From an uncultured Bryobacterales bacterium (GTDB lineage Bacteria > Acidobacteriota > Terriglobia > Bryobacterales > Bryobacteraceae): a stretch of DNA of 21,299 nt. The stretch covers positions 1-21,299 of the forward strand of contig CALGAR010000011.1 of NCBI GenBank assembly GCA_937959285.1. Direction: 5' to 3'. The position numbers and the translations under genes were made by a program. The notes beneath the pieces are model-generated. The model searched no databases. It had not been told where the DNA came from and saw only the letters and a list, made by a program, of their open reading frames with translations. Positions 1 through 7,755 of this stretch are shown here, piece by piece (position 1 is the first letter of the stretch; each line of letters begins with the position of its first letter).

Positions 1-32
1 AAGTGTGTGGGAGAGTAGGACGTTGCCCGATC
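1..32 (+). rRNA. rrf: 5S ribosomal RNA, 3' end only
   Basis: The first ~32 bases read GGGAGAGTAGGACGTTGCCC near their centre, which resembles the conserved 3' part of bacterial 5S rRNA (the GAGAGTAGG block followed by the closing helix I strand). The rest of the gene lies before the window. An intrinsic terminator follows within about 10 bases, as expected at the end of an rRNA operon. The exact 3' end is an estimate. Confidence 0.8.
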
Positions 33-42
33 TTAAAAACAC

Positions 43-77
43 AAAAAAGCCCGGACCTAAACCCCCCGGGCTTTTTT
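43..77 (+). terminator. Intrinsic terminator of the rRNA operon
   Basis: A perfect 12-bp stem (43-54 with 66-77) has an 11-base loop. The A6 arm at the 5' side pairs with the T6 tract at the 3' side, so the hairpin has T-runs available in both directions. It sits directly behind the 5S rRNA tail and is the clearest rho-independent terminator in the window. Confidence 0.9.
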
Positions 78-158
78 ATTTCCCCCCTACCACTCCCCTC
101 ACTCCTAACAGCCCCCCACTCCTCAAGCTAAACTTTAAGAGTTACCGCCTGTTGTTTC

Positions 159-1373
159 ATGTTGACGGAATCCGCACCGCCAGCTCATCAGGAGCTGCAT
201 GACATCATCCGTACTCGCATTCGTCCTCGCCTTCCTGAAATCGAGTGCTGTCGAAATAGCCGCGAACTGCAATCACACGCAACGTACCGGGAGCTCGAGC
301 CGCTGCTCGAGACGGTGCTCCGGACACCCCAGGTTGGCGACTTCCGGAGCGGTCGGGAGGAAGCGAAGGAGCGGTACCGGTTTGTGGCCTGGAACGTTGA
401 GCGAGGCACCCAGCTCGACGGGCAGATTGAAGCGCTTCTGTGCCATCCGCATCTACGCGAGGCCGACGTTCTGCTAATTACCGAAGCCGATATTGGCATG
501 GCGCGTTCCGGCAATCGCGATGTCGCCAGGACCCTCGCTCGTGAACTGGGTATGCAGTACGCCTTTGTCCCGAGCTACATCAGTCTGGTCAAAGGGTCGG
601 GTGTGGAACGCATGGTGGATGGCGAGAACGACCTGGGCTTGCACGGCGACGCGATCCTCTCCCGCTATTCCCTCAGCCGTATTCGCGCGATTCCGCTGAA
701 GAACGGCATTGACAAGTTTGCCGCCAGGGAGAGGCGGCTTGGCACTTCGACGGCCATCGTTGCAGACGTCCACCTTCCCGGACTCCCCGTGACCGCCGCA
801 TCCATTCATCTCGATGCTCATAGCACGCAGAGGCACCGCCGGGACCAGATGCGAGACATCCTGCTGCGGCTTGACACGGATCTTCCCGTAGTCCTCGGCG
901 GTGATTGGAACACCACGACGTACAACTCTTCCGGAGCGCTTCCGGCGATTCTCGGCTTTTGGCTGCGCGTCTTTCTAGGTGTCGATTACGTCATCCGGAA
1001 TCATTACCTGCATCCTTATCGCTTTTTTGAGCGCGATCTGTTCCGGCTCCTAGAGGCCCACGGATTCGACTATCGGAAGTGCAATGTCCTCGGGGAGCGC
1101 ACGATCCGGTACGATGTCGACGATCCCAGAGCTCACGGCAGCCTGATGGAGTGGGTACCGGCCTGGTGCTTCCCCTTCATTCGATGGTCTCTCCGGAACC
1201 ACAACGGCCAGTGTCCGCTCAAGCTGGACTGGTTTGCGACCCGCGGCGTCGAGTGCGCCGAGCCGAAGGTTCTTCATGAGTTCCGGGAGGACCGGGAAAT
1301 TCCGTTGTCGGATCACGATCCGATCTGTGTTGACGTACTCAATCCAGCATATTCCAAGCGACAATATGTCTGA
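159..1373 (+). CDS. Endonuclease/exonuclease/phosphatase-fold protein
   Basis: This 404-residue protein carries the signature of the EEP (DNase I/exonuclease III/sphingomyelinase) hydrolase superfamily. A WNVERG segment holds N79, LITEAD holds E109, SIHLD holds H217, GGDWNTT holds D249 and N251, and the C-terminal SDHDP holds H386. Together these form the usual metal-binding and catalytic set, so the protein should cleave a phosphodiester or phosphomonoester. The substrate cannot be read from sequence. No signal peptide is visible, so it is probably cytoplasmic. Residues 1-72 are an extra N-terminal segment, and about 100 residues (roughly 255-355) separate the GDWN motif from the final motif. 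There is no good ribosome binding site before the ATG, so the start is uncertain. The stop overlaps the next gene's start as TGATG, which implies a two-gene operon. Confidence 0.85.
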   Translation: MLTESAPPAHQELHDIIRTRIRPRLPEIECCRNSRELQSHATYRELEPLLETVLRTPQVGDFRSGREEAKERYRFVAWNVERGTQLDGQIEALLCHPHLREADVLLITEADIGMARSGNRDVARTLARELGMQYAFVPSYISLVKGSGVERMVDGENDLGLHGDAILSRYSLSRIRAIPLKNGIDKFAARERRLGTSTAIVADVHLPGLPVTAASIHLDAHSTQRHRRDQMRDILLRLDTDLPVVLGGDWNTTTYNSSGALPAILGFWLRVFLGVDYVIRNHYLHPYRFFERDLFRLLEAHGFDYRKCNVLGERTIRYDVDDPRAHGSLMEWVPAWCFPFIRWSLRNHNGQCPLKLDWFATRGVECAEPKVLHEFREDREIPLSDHDPICVDVLNPAYSKRQYV

Positions 1374-2344
1374 TGAGACGGCGCAGTTTCGTTAGGAATC
1401 TCTTGGCCATGCCACTACTACCCGCAGCCAGAACCGCCACAGCTCAGACGGCTGCTGAGCGCCGAAAGCAGTTGTACTCGCTGCTCGGAGACTTGCCGCC
1501 GCGCGACCGGCCTATCTCGGCTCGCACCGTGACGGTAGAAGAACGTCCGGAGTTTGTTCTCGAACGGCTTGTTCTCGACCTGAACGGTATTGAGCCCGTT
1601 CCTGCTTACTACGTTCGCCCTAAAGGCGCGTCGGGCCGAATTCCCGCAGTGCTCTTCAATCACTGGCACGGCGGTGAATACAAACTCGGCAAGGATGAGA
1701 TGCTGCGGCCGAAGAAGGGAATTCCCAGTTATGCCGAAGCACTGACCTCCGCTGGCTATGGAGCTCTCTGTATCGACGCGTGGGTCTTCGGCGAGCGCTC
1801 GACCCGTACCGAAATGGACGTCTTTAAGGAGATGCTCTGGAAGGGGCGGGTGATGTGGGGCATGATGGTCTATGATTCCCTTCGCGCCCTGGACTATCTG
1901 ATCTCCCGTCCTGACGTCGTTCCAACCCGGATTGCGACGCTAGGGATGTCGATGGGAAGCACGATGGCCTGGTGGGTGGCGGCGCTTGACGAGCGGATTC
2001 GCGTCTGCGTGGACATTTGCTGTCTCACTGATTTCGACGCCCTCATCGAGACCAACAATCTGAAGGGGCACGGCATTTATTACTATGTCCCCTCCCTGCT
2101 TAAGCACTTTACCACCGCACAGATTAACGCCCTGATCGCGCCGCGGCCGCATCTGTCGCTTGCCGGCGACCTCGATCCTCTCACTCCTCCACAGGGCCTG
2201 GAGCGAATCGACAGGGAGCTCCGGGAGGTATATGCGAGAATGGGGAAGGCAGACAATTGGAAGCTTCTTCGCTACCAGGTGGCACACGTGGAAACACCGG
2301 AAATGAGACGTGAAGTTATGTCATTCCTGGCCAAACATCTTTAG
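1373..2344 (+). CDS. Tat-exported alpha/beta hydrolase (dienelactone hydrolase/esterase-like)
   Basis: The 323-residue product begins MRRRSFVRNLL, a twin-arginine-like motif, followed by a short hydrophobic stretch and a TATAQ cleavage-like site near residue 25, so export by Tat is likely. The body is an alpha/beta hydrolase. The oxyanion-side motif NHWHGG lies at 96-101, the nucleophile elbow GMSMG has S193, an acid is in AGDLDPL (D266 or D268), and the late histidine is H305 in AHVETPEMR. That triad order fits the dienelactone hydrolase/acetyl esterase group. The substrate is unknown; a carboxylic ester, perhaps from plant polymers, is a guess. The ATG overlaps the upstream EEP gene's stop (TGATG), so its translation is probably coupled to that gene. 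Confidence 0.85.
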   Translation: MRRRSFVRNLLAMPLLPAARTATAQTAAERRKQLYSLLGDLPPRDRPISARTVTVEERPEFVLERLVLDLNGIEPVPAYYVRPKGASGRIPAVLFNHWHGGEYKLGKDEMLRPKKGIPSYAEALTSAGYGALCIDAWVFGERSTRTEMDVFKEMLWKGRVMWGMMVYDSLRALDYLISRPDVVPTRIATLGMSMGSTMAWWVAALDERIRVCVDICCLTDFDALIETNNLKGHGIYYYVPSLLKHFTTAQINALIAPRPHLSLAGDLDPLTPPQGLERIDRELREVYARMGKADNWKLLRYQVAHVETPEMRREVMSFLAKHL

Positions 2345-2489
2345 GATTAAGAGCAAGAATCGAGAGTGTGAACCGCCCGGCAGCCGTTTTGAAATTGCTT
2401 CTGTTTTCCCTGGAATTGTGCCAATCTAAACGAGGCAGGTTTAGCGGGCCAGTCCGCTTTCAAATTTTGCGGTCTGTCTGAGGAATCCT

Positions 2490-2876
2490 ATGCTTCCCAA
2501 TTTCATAGTGGATGAAACAGTGGTTCGCGAAGACGGTGCCGGGCCTGCCATTGAGCTAGGCCCCTCTCGAGGAAAGGAAGTTCTCCTTACTCTCGGCATT
2601 ACCCGCATCATCGAACAGGAAAGCCTGGACGTCTCAATCTGGGGTTCGGCTGACGGCAATGAGTGGGGTGCAAAACCTCTGATTGCATTTCCGCAAAAAT
2701 TCTACTGCGGTACCTACACGCTCTTGCTCAACCTCTCACAGCATCCGGACATTCGCTATTTACGGGGACAATGGAAAGTGAATCGCTGGGGACGGGGTGA
2801 GCTGCGGCCTCTCTTCGGCTTTTACGTTTTCGCACAAGAGTACGGCGATCGGGTTTTCACAGCTAAGCACTCCTAG
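2490..2876 (+). CDS. Small conserved-looking protein of unknown function
   Basis: A 128-residue protein with no signal peptide or membrane segment. I do not recognise the family with certainty. The composition (alternating hydrophobic residues, many aromatics, segments such as TLGITRIIEQESLDVSIWGS and an FYCGTYTLLL stretch) suggests a compact beta-rich fold. A GAGGA Shine-Dalgarno sequence at 2480-2484 is placed well for the ATG at 2490, one of the better ribosome binding sites in the window, which supports this as a real gene. It is convergent with larB, with 21 bases between the two stops. The 145-base upstream gap shows no clear promoter. Confidence 0.7.
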   Translation: MLPNFIVDETVVREDGAGPAIELGPSRGKEVLLTLGITRIIEQESLDVSIWGSADGNEWGAKPLIAFPQKFYCGTYTLLLNLSQHPDIRYLRGQWKVNRWGRGELRPLFGFYVFAQEYGDRVFTAKHS

Positions 2877-2897
2877 CACTAAAAAGCACGGCGCGGG

Positions 2898-3644
2898 CTA
2901 CAGCCGGTTAATCAGGCTGGCGACATACCCGGCGCCGAAGCCGTTGTCGATGTTGACGACCGTCACGTTGCTGGCGCAGCTATTCAGCATGCCCAGCAGA
3001 GCGGCAAGACCCTGGAAACTCGCGCCGTAGCCGACGCTTGTCGGCACGGCAATGACGGGACAGGACACCAGTCCTCCGATTGCGCTCGGCAGGGCTCCTT
3101 CCATTCCCGCGCAGCAAACGATGACGCGGGCCTTGGCGAGACGCTCCCGGTTGTGCATCAGCCGGTGGATTCCGGCAACGCCGATATCCTGGATGCACTC
3201 CACTTCATTGCCCATCACTTCCATCGTTACCCGAGCCTCTTCGGCAACTGGAATGTCGCTGGTGCCTGCGCACACGACAGCCGCCTTGCCCTTGCCGTGA
3301 ATCGTCCGGTCCTTCCAAACCCGGATACACCCTGACAGCGGAAAGTATTCGGCATCGGGAATTCGCGCGAGCACCGCATCCGCTGTCCGGCGATCCGCCC
3401 GGGTAGCCAGGAGATTCGGCGTTCTCTCAAGAAGTCGGCAGGCGATGTCGACAACCTGCTCGGGAGTCTTGCCGAGCGAGAAGATGACCTCTGGCATTCC
3501 GTGCCGCAGTGCGCGGTGATGATCGATCTTGGCGAAACCGAGGTCTTCAAACGGCATGTGACGGAGCCGTTCCAGCGCCTGATCGACTTCGAGCGCGCCA
3601 GCGCGGACATCTTCCAGCATCCGGCGAAGTTGAGTCTGATCCAT
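2898..3644 (-). CDS. larB: Nickel-pincer cofactor biosynthesis protein LarB
   Basis: The 248-residue product matches LarB, which is related to AIR carboxylase (PurE). LarB carboxylates and hydrolyses nicotinic acid adenine dinucleotide to pyridinium-3,5-biscarboxylate mononucleotide, the first step to the nickel-pincer nucleotide of lactate racemase-type enzymes. The visible blocks are AGTSDIPVAEEA (126-137), AGMEGALPS (179-187), PTSVGYGASFQG (201-212) and NIDNGFGAGY (231-240). C223 in the NSC segment probably corresponds to the cysteine reported to bind substrate in characterised LarB. I chose the ATG at 3644 because it gives the normal family length and begins MDQTQLRRMLEDV. An extension to 3758 adds 38 low-complexity residues unlike the family. 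No larC or larE is in the window. Confidence 0.9.
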   Translation of the reverse strand: MDQTQLRRMLEDVRAGALEVDQALERLRHMPFEDLGFAKIDHHRALRHGMPEVIFSLGKTPEQVVDIACRLLERTPNLLATRADRRTADAVLARIPDAEYFPLSGCIRVWKDRTIHGKGKAAVVCAGTSDIPVAEEARVTMEVMGNEVECIQDIGVAGIHRLMHNRERLAKARVIVCCAGMEGALPSAIGGLVSCPVIAVPTSVGYGASFQGLAALLGMLNSCASNVTVVNIDNGFGAGYVASLINRL

Positions 3645-3808
3645 GAGGGAAAAATCTAGCGTATCACGATAGCAGGCTGGCCGAATGTTGCGAGGGTTTC
3701 CCGATACTGGTTGAACGGTTCCCATTCGCCGGAGCCCGCTACTGCATGCTGTCGACACGGCTGAATTTCTAGCTCGCTTTAACGGAGGGTCGAGGAGCTG
3801 CGCACACG

Positions 3809-5938
3809 TTACTTTACGATGAGTGTCACTCTGGCACGGTTCGAGCGTTTGTTGCCGTCATTCACGACCCACTCGAAGCTGTCCTGGCCCTTAAAGCCTT
3901 TAGCGGGTGTGTACAGGATGTCGTTGTCGAGTCCTTCTGCGGTCCCATGCTTGGGAGGCGCCACAATACGGACGACGTACGGGCCCGGACCGTCCTCATC
4001 TTCATACCGAAGGATGAATGCGGTGGTCTGACCGGCTGCGGCCTTGACAACCTGGTCGAGAGCCTTGGGAGGCGTATTGGTCCCCTGTGCGTTGCAGAGG
4101 ATGGAGACCGTCGCCGTGTTCGAAGTCACGTTGCCCACCTTCGCCCGCCACTGGAACGAATCTGTGCCCGTGAATCCCGGCTTGGGTGTGTAAATTCTCT
4201 CCCAGCCGCTTCCTGTGAGTCGTCCGTTTCGCGGTGGTACGAGAATTTCGTACTCTGCCGCTCCGCTTGCAAACAGGGCGAGCCGGACAGGCACCTTCTC
4301 GCCGCGTTGAGAGTACAGCTTCGCAGACATCGCGGCAGGTTCGCCATCAGTGCTGCCCTCAATGCGCGCAAGCCGTAGCGCCCAGTCCAACTCGTCTGGC
4401 GCGGTGAAACTTTGCCGCCCTCCGCCAATCGTGGCCGCTGGCTTCCGATTCCCGGTACGCGGGTCGAACCACTCGGCGCTGTAGCGGTTGCCCGGTGTAA
4501 GCTGCACCGTCACCCGTCCTCCCTGGGGAAGGTAGAGGGCGTAGACTTCACCGGGGCGAGCCAGACAGAAAGCTTCTCCCTCGGCCACGAGGTGATTCGC
4601 CGGATACATCTTGTGGACAGGCAAGCTCTCCATGAAGGCGCGGGCCACGGCCAGCTCGCGCCAGACAGACGATTGCTCGGCGAATCCGCCGGGCACCGGC
4701 ACCAGGGACTCCCAGATTCCTCCTCCCAGGTACACACTCCACCAGCTCCTGCGATCTTCGGCCGGCCGCCCCTCGTCAAACGAAACGACCAGCGGCCTCT
4801 TTCCTTTCGCTAAAGAGGCCTCTACCCAATCGACCGCAATTCGATTCAGCGATGCTGGCCGGCGCGGCGGAGTTTGAATGCTTGCCAGCTCGACGTGTCG
4901 GCTGTCGATGTAGTCGTTCACCGGCAGATTGACGTTATGAATCGCCCGAGGGTGCTTGTAAGGGTCGAGCTCGCCGAGCAGCTTCATATAGGCAAGCGCG
5001 TCGGCAAGGGAATAGTTTTCGTTATGTTCCTCGTTGAAATTAAAGATGAGCGCGGGCAGGTATCCAAAACGCGCAACCATCTCCCGGTAGTAGCGGGCCT
5101 GATCGTATTGCTTCCAGGCGCTGTCATCCTCGAGCACCAAGTGAATCACGAGCCCTTTCGATTGGACGTACTCGAAGAATTCCCGCCACTTCTCGAGTTT
5201 CGCGATGTCAAAGCGGTCGTGGTTGGTTTTGGCCTCCTCAGCGGTCAAGCCGAGCCAAGGCCAGACGTCGTTATTGTCGCCCTCGAGGTTGTGAGTCATT
5301 ACGTAAATTGAATTGATGTTCTGCGAAGCGAGGTAGTCGATCTCGCGCTTCTTCGCTTCCCAATCTCCGAAGGCTTTGCCGAGTATGTTTTCCGGCTCAT
5401 CAGCGCCCGCCTTGATCCAGTAGCCGCCTTCCCTGAACTTCAGGTAGCGTTCGCCGACGTACTCCAGCCTGCCGAGTCGGTAGAAGGCGGGCGCATTCGG
5501 TGAGGGATCAGTCACCTGAAAACGGCCGGAGCGCCTATTTAGTGATGCGTGAGAGCTTTCGGTCCGGTACGTCCACGACCCATTGCGGTCCGCAGCGAAG
5601 CGAACTTTCCAAATGTTGCCGTCGAGGCCTCCCTTTCCGTCGCCATCGTAGAAACCCGGAACCTTTACGGATTTGCCGTCCGGCCCGGTGAAGACGACGT
5701 CGAAGGAAACGGCAAACGGATTGGGCTCGCCGCGGCCAATCGACCGGGGACCTTCAAACGACAACTCAATCTTGCTCCAACGGCCAAAGCTCGGCTCTGG
5801 AGAGCGCGCCGCCAATGCGGCAGCGTGGTGGAGGACGATGCCAAGCAGGATAAGCCCTCCCATGAACAGAGACAATATCCACCCGGTCTTCCTCTGTGGC
5901 CTGCGGGCGATGCGCAGCGTCCGTACGGAGACCATCAT
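3809..5938 (-). CDS. Exported DUF5060/TIM-barrel glycoside hydrolase-like protein with two Ig-like repeats
   Basis: About 709 residues from the chosen start. A basic N-region followed by a hydrophobic segment (roughly 24-42) suggests a signal peptide or membrane anchor. Next is a DUF5060-like beta domain (about 50-145) with the motifs WSKIELSF, VPGFYDGDG and WKVRFAADRNGSWTY. A TIM-barrel-like hydrolase domain follows (about 165-430); its NEEHNE (302-307) and FDEG (387-390) are candidate acid/base and nucleophile segments. A beta domain resembling the collagen-binding-like cap comes after it, ending near WFDPRTG. Two tandem cadherin/Ig-like repeats close the protein, each with a GF-G-DSF and SN-A-V pattern. 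The likely role is extracellular polysaccharide degradation; the substrate is unknown. The start is uncertain: in-frame ATGs at 6154, 6007, 5938, 5935 and 5863 all lack a good ribosome binding site. Confidence 0.8.
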   Translation of the reverse strand: MMVSVRTLRIARRPQRKTGWILSLFMGGLILLGIVLHHAAALAARSPEPSFGRWSKIELSFEGPRSIGRGEPNPFAVSFDVVFTGPDGKSVKVPGFYDGDGKGGLDGNIWKVRFAADRNGSWTYRTESSHASLNRRSGRFQVTDPSPNAPAFYRLGRLEYVGERYLKFREGGYWIKAGADEPENILGKAFGDWEAKKREIDYLASQNINSIYVMTHNLEGDNNDVWPWLGLTAEEAKTNHDRFDIAKLEKWREFFEYVQSKGLVIHLVLEDDSAWKQYDQARYYREMVARFGYLPALIFNFNEEHNENYSLADALAYMKLLGELDPYKHPRAIHNVNLPVNDYIDSRHVELASIQTPPRRPASLNRIAVDWVEASLAKGKRPLVVSFDEGRPAEDRRSWWSVYLGGGIWESLVPVPGGFAEQSSVWRELAVARAFMESLPVHKMYPANHLVAEGEAFCLARPGEVYALYLPQGGRVTVQLTPGNRYSAEWFDPRTGNRKPAATIGGGRQSFTAPDELDWALRLARIEGSTDGEPAAMSAKLYSQRGEKVPVRLALFASGAAEYEILVPPRNGRLTGSGWERIYTPKPGFTGTDSFQWRAKVGNVTSNTATVSILCNAQGTNTPPKALDQVVKAAAGQTTAFILRYEDEDGPGPYVVRIVAPPKHGTAEGLDNDILYTPAKGFKGQDSFEWVVNDGNKRSNRARVTLIVK

Positions 5939-6113
5939 CGACTGGGCCGCGGCGCCGAAGAGACGGACAAGCTTTGCGCAGCGGGCGGCTTCGACCCTGA
6001 TAAACATGAAGAGCAGGCTATCAGACAGTCCCTTACGAGCGATAGAAGGATTTCGTCGAAGATTGGAGCAATTCCTGATGACGGAAAAGTCCAAAAGAGT
6101 GACAGGATTGTTA

Positions 6114-6142
6114 TTGCCCGCCTGCCTTGCAAACCCTATAAT
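6114..6142 (+). promoter_or_regulatory. Candidate sigma70-type promoter for the beta-lactamase-family gene
   Basis: TTGCCC (6114-6119) and a perfect TATAAT (6137-6142) are separated by 17 bases. The predicted start is near 6149, about 80 bases before the ATG at 6228. The position in the divergent gap fits. The -35 matches consensus at 4 of 6 positions. Confidence 0.4.
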
Positions 6143-6227
6143 TCCCTTCAGCATAGGGCGAACGGGGTGAATGGCTTAAGCTTTTGGGGGCGTAAGTTCC
6201 TGAAGGCCACCTCACACATAGACCATC

Positions 6228-7472
6228 ATGCACAATTTAAGACCTCTTATGGGGAGAGCGGCCGTGCTTGCGATCGCCGCTTCCTGGATAACGTTCCTTG
6301 GGTTGATCCCGTCAGCCGCCTCGCAGTCCTACTTCCCGCCGCCCGATTCTGAGGGAGGATGGCGCACGCTTTCCGACGCCGATCAGATTCGGCGCGTCGC
6401 CGGTATGGAAAAACGGAAGCTCGACGAGGCATTTGCGTATTTGCAGGAGCAATCCACGAACGGCGGCCTCCTTGTAGCCCGTCGCGGCTGGCTGGTCTAT
6501 CAACGCTACTTCGGCCGCGCTCATCGGGATGCGCTCGTGAACACGGCTTCGATCGGCAAGCCGTTTACGAGTATTGCTGTGGGGATTCTGATGAGCGAGC
6601 GGCCAGATCTTTTCCCGCAGGGGCTCGACCAGAAGGTATTCACCCCGAAGTACTTTCCGCGGGAGATGTTTCCCTTGAGCGATCCCCGCAAGGCTGAGAT
6701 CCGGCTCGGGCAGTTGCTGGCAAGGACGGCCGGCATCCGGGGCAATAATCCCGGGATTGTTCGTGGCAAGGAGGTCAGGTTGGATCCCCCTGGTCCTGAT
6801 GGCTGGCTCGCCATGCTCGATGCCATGGCGATGGGCAAGATGGATGGGGAGCTGAACACGAAGACGCTCTGGTGCGAGCCCGGGGAAGGTTATTCCTACG
6901 CAAGCTCGTCAATTCAACTCGCCTCGGTCATGCTCCGCCATCTCACGGGGATGGAGTTGCGGGACTACGTGGACGAGAAACTCGCGAAGCCCATGGGGTG
7001 GGGGCGCTGGGGCTGGGGATACAGAGACAGAATTCGGGATCACACGCCCGGAGCTGGCGGCATCGCGCCGCGGGCGACCGATCTGCTCCGCTTCGCTTAT
7101 CTGCTGCTGCGAGAAGGACGCTGGAGGGACCGCCAGCTTGTACCCGCCGAGTACATTCGGCACTGCCGGATGCCCTCGCCCTACAATCCTCACTTCGGTT
7201 ACAGCCTGCAGTTCGATGTCAACGGTAGCGGACGCTGGCCTGATCTCCCTCAGGATGCCTTCTGGAAGACTGGGTCGGGAGGGTTCGCGATCTACATCGT
7301 TCCCTCGCTGGATCTCGTCGTCTACAAAATGGGCGGCCGCGACGGCCAGTATCGTGAGTTCAGCCCGGATCAGGATGCGGACTCGCAGGATGGTTCGAAG
7401 CCTGCCGTGAACACGAGCGCTGACGTGTATGGCGAGACGCTGCGGATGGTTGTAGATGCCGTGGTTGACTAG
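6228..7472 (+). CDS. Exported serine hydrolase of the beta-lactamase/PBP-like family
   Basis: The 414-residue product has an N-terminal signal peptide: basic start, hydrophobic core about 11-27, and an SAASQ cleavage-like site near 32. It belongs to the class C beta-lactamase-related family (Pfam Beta-lactamase, COG1680 type). S108-x-x-K111 lies in NTASIGKPF, the tyrosine motif Y224-A-S is in GYSYASSS, and K347-T-G opens KTGSGG near the C-terminus. These are the three active-site motifs of this fold. Members act as D-amino peptidases, esterases or beta-lactamases, and most are not resistance genes, so a resistance role should not be assumed. The protein is probably periplasmic. It is divergent from the DUF5060 protein across a gap of about 290 bases that holds a TATAAT-type promoter. 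Confidence 0.9.
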   Translation: MHNLRPLMGRAAVLAIAASWITFLGLIPSAASQSYFPPPDSEGGWRTLSDADQIRRVAGMEKRKLDEAFAYLQEQSTNGGLLVARRGWLVYQRYFGRAHRDALVNTASIGKPFTSIAVGILMSERPDLFPQGLDQKVFTPKYFPREMFPLSDPRKAEIRLGQLLARTAGIRGNNPGIVRGKEVRLDPPGPDGWLAMLDAMAMGKMDGELNTKTLWCEPGEGYSYASSSIQLASVMLRHLTGMELRDYVDEKLAKPMGWGRWGWGYRDRIRDHTPGAGGIAPRATDLLRFAYLLLREGRWRDRQLVPAEYIRHCRMPSPYNPHFGYSLQFDVNGSGRWPDLPQDAFWKTGSGGFAIYIVPSLDLVVYKMGGRDGQYREFSPDQDADSQDGSKPAVNTSADVYGETLRMVVDAVVD

Positions 7473-7755
7473 GGCAGAGGGATGGCGCCGTCTTGCGGAC
7501 AAGACATGGAACCCTGCCAAGGACCTACCTGCCCGCAGGTTGCAAAGCCAGTCTTCTTGAATTTCTGTACGTGCTTGCGAGCCGTTTCCCGTCGTCTGCT
7601 TCGTCGCGCTCGCAGCACCAGCGCATGCAGGAGCAGGCGCGGTTGCCGGGGAAGCTGCATGAGTATCTGATGGAGCATTACTTCTAGAAACCAGGGGACA
7701 TTTTCCTTGAGACCCGACAGCGGAACCCGGGGGGGACGTGAATCCATGGAAGTGA
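7473..7755. other. Non-coding gap with possible insertion-sequence remnant
   Basis: No convincing gene fills these ~283 bases. An open frame at 7493-7687 could encode 64 residues ending LPGKLHEYLMEHYF, but I recognise no family and there is no ribosome binding site. Right after its stop, bases 7690-7719 (with GGGGACATTTTCC inside, ending in GACA) resemble, on the reverse strand, a TGTC-starting terminal repeat of the kind seen at ends of IS21/IS481-type elements. A G-rich stretch follows before the DAHP synthase. No second terminal repeat or transposase is visible, so this would be a scar rather than an element. Confidence 0.35.

Noticed and set aside
5..202. Plus-strand frame of 65 residues at the window start
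   Set aside because: It runs through the 5S rRNA tail and the terminator hairpin and is proline-rich low-complexity sequence.
5549..6352. Long plus-strand frame of 267 residues
   Set aside because: It is antisense to the DUF5060 protein and continues into the beta-lactamase-family gene; no recognisable motifs, consistent with a GC-rich shadow frame.
6228..7472. Antibiotic-resistance beta-lactamase
   Set aside because: The active-site motifs show the fold only. Members of this broad family mostly act as esterases or peptidases, so a resistance call is not supported.
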